Assembly (NCBI GenBank): GCA_035523875.1
Contig: DATKPY010000011.1
Coordinates: forward strand, 3,650 to 67,649
Length of the DNA stretch: 64,000 nt
Reading direction: 5' to 3'
DNA from: JASHUC01 sp035523875
GTDB taxonomy: Bacteria; Pseudomonadota; Gammaproteobacteria; Steroidobacterales; Steroidobacteraceae
Part shown: piece by piece, positions 61,523 to 64,000 of the stretch
Layout of the letters: the number at the start of each line of letters is the position of its first letter
How positions within the stretch are numbered: the stretch's first letter is position 1
The notes under the pieces: model-generated
What the model was told of the DNA's origin: nothing
Databases searched by the model: none
Seen by the model: only the letters and a program-made list of their open reading frames with translations
Translations under genes and position numbers: made by a program

Positions 61523-61612
61523 GGATCGAGCTCCTCATTCGACGGCTGAGGCGCGCGCACGATACCAGAGCGAACCCGCGCACGCCCGGCCCCGCGCGCG
61601 AGGGCGTGCGCC

Positions 61613-62893
61613 TCAATGCGGCTCGGACGGCCGGCCGTCGATGCGAGTGCCGCGGCTCTCGCGCACGCCGCCTGCCGCATCGAGCGCCTCTGGCTCGGCG
61701 ATCGGCGCGCGTCCTCCTTCGGGCTGGGTGGTGAGAAAGGGCGACTTTCGCTCCCCGGGAACGGGCTTGCGACGGCTCTTACGCCACAGGTCGTAGAGGG
61801 TGAGCGCCCCGGTGAGCGCCGCCAGTACGACGAAGTAGGCCGGCGGCCCGAACGCGGCCATCACGCTGCCGGCGAGCACCGGGCCGATCGCAGCCGCCGA
61901 ACCGTTGAGCAAGAGCAGCAGGCTGCTCGCGCGCACCATCTCGGAGGGCTCGAGCTTGTCGTTCACGTGCGAGACCGCGAGCGAATAGAGCGTTAGGGCA
62001 AACCCGCTGTAGAGCCCCGTGAGCGCGAGGAAGAGCGCGCGCGGCAGCGTGCCGAAGAGAACGACACTGCTCGCGACGAGCGTGGCGAGCGCGCACACGG
62101 CGGCGATGATCGTGCGCCGGTCGGTGCGGTCGGACAGTCTCCCCACCGGATACTGCGTCACGACGCCGGCCAGGATGCTCACCGACATGAACGTGGCGAC
62201 CCCGGGGGTGCCGAGGCCGCTCAAGCGAGCGTAGACCGGTCCCATCGAGAAAATGATCGAGGAGATCATGCCGGAGACCGCCACCGCCACGACGCCCAAG
62301 GGAGAGTTGCGGTAAAGATCGAGGAAGCCCACCTTGCGCGGCACGGCGCGCTCCGGCACCTGCCGCGCCGAGATCACGATCGGCACCATGGCGAGGCAGA
62401 TCAGCGCCGAGGTCAGCATGAATGGCGCGGGCGTTGCGGGGCTCGCCAGCAGAAGCAGATACTGCGCGCTGCCGAGCCCTACGTAGAGCACGAGCATGTA
62501 GAGCGCGAGCAGCCGCCCGCGGTTCGTGCGGCTCGCGCGGTCGTTGAGCCAACTCTCGGCGACGACGTAGATGCCTGCGAAACACACGCCGGACACCAGG
62601 CGCATCGCGCCCCAAGGAAACGGATAGACGAAGGTGGCCTGCACGAGAATCGCGATGGAGGCGACGGCGGCGAGCGCGGCGAAGACGCGCACGTGCCCGA
62701 CCTGCCGCACGAGCCACGGCGCGCCGCGCGTGCCGAAGAGATACCCCACGTAATAGCAGGACATGATCAGTCCGGTGACGGGCGTCGGGAATCCCTCGAG
62801 CGTCGCGCGCAGCCCGAGGAGCGTGCTCTGCAGTCCGGCTCCGAGCATGAGGATGCCCATGCCGAGCAGCAGCGGCCAGGTGGAGCTGATCAT
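61613..62893 (-). CDS. MFS transporter, YcaD-like
   Basis: A 426-residue major-facilitator protein with about 12 spans. The N-terminal GMGILMLGAGLQSTLLGLRA and the loop GTRGAPWLVRQVGH resemble the YcaD-type subgroup. The last 45 residues are hydrophilic, Arg/Pro-rich and cytoplasmic. Its substrate is unknown. It lies 90 bp upstream of the transporter-TmpA-TmpB operon on the same strand, so cotranscription is possible, but no functional link is proven. Confidence 0.78.
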   Translation of the reverse strand: MISSTWPLLLGMGILMLGAGLQSTLLGLRATLEGFPTPVTGLIMSCYYVGYLFGTRGAPWLVRQVGHVRVFAALAAVASIAILVQATFVYPFPWGAMRLVSGVCFAGIYVVAESWLNDRASRTNRGRLLALYMLVLYVGLGSAQYLLLLASPATPAPFMLTSALICLAMVPIVISARQVPERAVPRKVGFLDLYRNSPLGVVAVAVSGMISSIIFSMGPVYARLSGLGTPGVATFMSVSILAGVVTQYPVGRLSDRTDRRTIIAAVCALATLVASSVVLFGTLPRALFLALTGLYSGFALTLYSLAVSHVNDKLEPSEMVRASSLLLLLNGSAAAIGPVLAGSVMAAFGPPAYFVVLAALTGALTLYDLWRKSRRKPVPGERKSPFLTTQPEGGRAPIAEPEALDAAGGVRESRGTRIDGRPSEPH

Positions 62894-63014
62894 CGCGGGG
62901 TCGCCGCTCTATGTCGTTGCATGTCGATTCCGCTCGCCGGCCGCTCGGCATTCTAACCGCACGGGCCAGCGCTCGCGGGGACACCCCTGCGGTGTGGACT
63001 GCTAGTATGTGCCG

Positions 63015-64000
63015 ATGCGACAGCTCACCGAGCCCGCCCGGTCGCTCGATGTTGTTCTGGAAACGGACGTGCTCGTCGTCGGCAGCGGACCGGGTGGCCT
63101 CGCGGCCGCGCTCGCCGCCGCACGTGCCGGGGCGCGCACGGCGCTCCTCGATCGCAACGGTTGCTTCGGCGGCAACATCACGCAGGTGGGCGTGGAGGGC
63201 TTTGCGTGGTATCGCCATGAGCACACCGTCGACTGCGAGGGGATCGGAATCGAGCTCGAGAGCCGCGCAAAGGCGATGGGCGCGGCGAGCCCCGAGCCGC
63301 AGTCTTTGAGTCACGCGCTCGATGCGGAGATGTTCAAGTGGGTCGCGGACGTGCTGGTCGAGGAGGCCGGCATCAAGCCTCTCCTGCACCGGCTGGCGGT
63401 CGCGCCGCTCATCGAGTGCGGCGCGATCTGCGGCGTGATCACCGAAAGCAAGGCGGGCCGGGAGGCGATCCTCGCGAAGCGCGTGATCGATGCGACCGGC
63501 GATGCCGACATCGCGACGCGTGCCGGCGCGCCGGTACGCAAGACTCCGCGGGAAAGCATGATGGCCGTGTCCGTCATGTTCTCCATGTCCGGCGTCAACA
63601 AGCAGCGATTCATCGAGGCCGTGCGGGCCGATCCGCAGACCTACGCCGACTGGTCGGGAAACGGGGAATGGGATTACGAGACGACCGGCAAGGAGGACGA
63701 GCTGTTCTCCCCGTTCCTGCGCAAGCCGTTCCAGAAGGCGTTGCAGGCCGGCATCATTCCCGCGCATCTGCACACGATCGCCGGAACCTGGGGCAGCGTC
63801 TCCGATCAGGGAGATCTCACCTATCTCAATCTCGTTCACGTTCCCAACCTTGACGGGACCGATCCCGAGGACTTGACCACCGGGGAGATGCGGGGGCGTC
63901 GCGAGGCGATCTACGCCCTGGAGGCGTTGCGCAGATTCATGCCGGGCTGCGAGCAGGCGAAGCTGCGCAACTTCGGCATGACGCTCGGTGTCCGCGACAC
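63015..64000 (+). CDS. FAD-dependent oxidoreductase, 3'-truncated by window end
   Basis: At least 328 residues of an FAD_oxidored-type flavoprotein. The N-terminal dinucleotide motif is VLVVGSGPGGLAAALAAARAG (GxGxxG, about residues 18-38), followed by DRNGCFGGNITQVGVEG. RVIDATGDADIATRAGAP (about 157-174) is typical of this group. Substrate and partners are unknown. The ATG at 63015 is the first start that keeps the flavin motif near the N terminus. It is divergent from the MFS gene. Confidence 0.8.
   Translation, partial: MRQLTEPARSLDVVLETDVLVVGSGPGGLAAALAAARAGARTALLDRNGCFGGNITQVGVEGFAWYRHEHTVDCEGIGIELESRAKAMGAASPEPQSLSHALDAEMFKWVADVLVEEAGIKPLLHRLAVAPLIECGAICGVITESKAGREAILAKRVIDATGDADIATRAGAPVRKTPRESMMAVSVMFSMSGVNKQRFIEAVRADPQTYADWSGNGEWDYETTGKEDELFSPFLRKPFQKALQAGIIPAHLHTIAGTWGSVSDQGDLTYLNLVHVPNLDGTDPEDLTTGEMRGRREAIYALEALRRFMPGCEQAKLRNFGMTLGVRD

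Overview
The window is a gene-dense (about 90% coding), very GC-rich chromosomal segment with no rRNA, tRNA, CRISPR array, insertion sequence or prophage that I could see. The gene content points to a gammaproteobacterium on the Xanthomonadales/Nevskiales/Steroidobacteraceae side of the class. The clues are a TrpR-family regulator heading the his operon, an S-box (SAM-I) riboswitch before metX-metB, a tonB-exbB-exbD-exbD cluster, a type II secretion operon next to a rhombosortase gene, a kinase/ECF sigma pair and the fab-pab-mltG-tmk-holB-pilZ block. The lineage is inferred from gene content only.

Layout. 1-3.9 kb (minus): hisR-like regulator, hisG, hisD, hisC and the start of hisB, with a near-perfect palindromic operator upstream. 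4.0-6.5 kb (plus): promoter, SAM-I riboswitch, metX, metB (methionine entry). 6.5-12.5 kb (minus): a leucine leader peptide and attenuator, then ilvC-leuA-leuC-leuD-leuB. 12.5-18.7 kb (plus): an M17 aminopeptidase, a TonB energy-transduction operon (tonB, exbB, two exbD, a TPR protein) and a peroxiredoxin. 18.8-21.3 kb (minus): iclR-etfB-etfA. 21.4-26.3 kb (plus): a peptide-type ABC transporter with fused ATPases and no binding protein, then an alanine-type aminotransferase. 26.4-32.5 kb (plus): an AddB-like nuclease and an AddA-like helicase. 32.7-35.8 kb: a membrane Ser/Thr kinase convergent with an ECF sigma factor. 35.9-42.0 kb (minus): gspG-H-I-J-K-L-M-N, divergent from a rhombosortase gene. 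42.8-51.8 kb (plus): fabD, fabG, acpP, fabF, pabB, pabC, mltG, tmk, holB, pilZ. 51.8-55.8 kb (minus): a cNMP-rhodanese protein, a bifunctional beta-oxidation enzyme and an EEP-family phosphodiesterase. 55.9-57.7 kb: a small TIR-like protein, an unknown gene, a roughly 600 bp AT-richer gap and a lone tatA. 57.7-62.9 kb: a HAD phosphatase facing an operon of an organophosphate-type transporter, a TmpA-like dioxygenase and a TmpB/PhnZ-like oxygenase (predicted oxidative phosphonate cleavage), preceded by an MFS transporter. 63.0 kb to the end: a partial FAD-dependent oxidoreductase.

Three amino-acid biosynthesis operons in the first 12.5 kb each carry a different visible control device: a repressor operator (his), a metabolite riboswitch (met) and ribosome-mediated attenuation (leu). 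Translational coupling by four-base overlaps (GTGA or ATGA) is widespread. The least ordinary items are the putative phosphonate operon, the AddA-like helicase whose C-terminal nuclease motif is lost, the kinase/ECF pair, the rhombosortase-T2SS linkage and the polyserine repeat inside gspJ.
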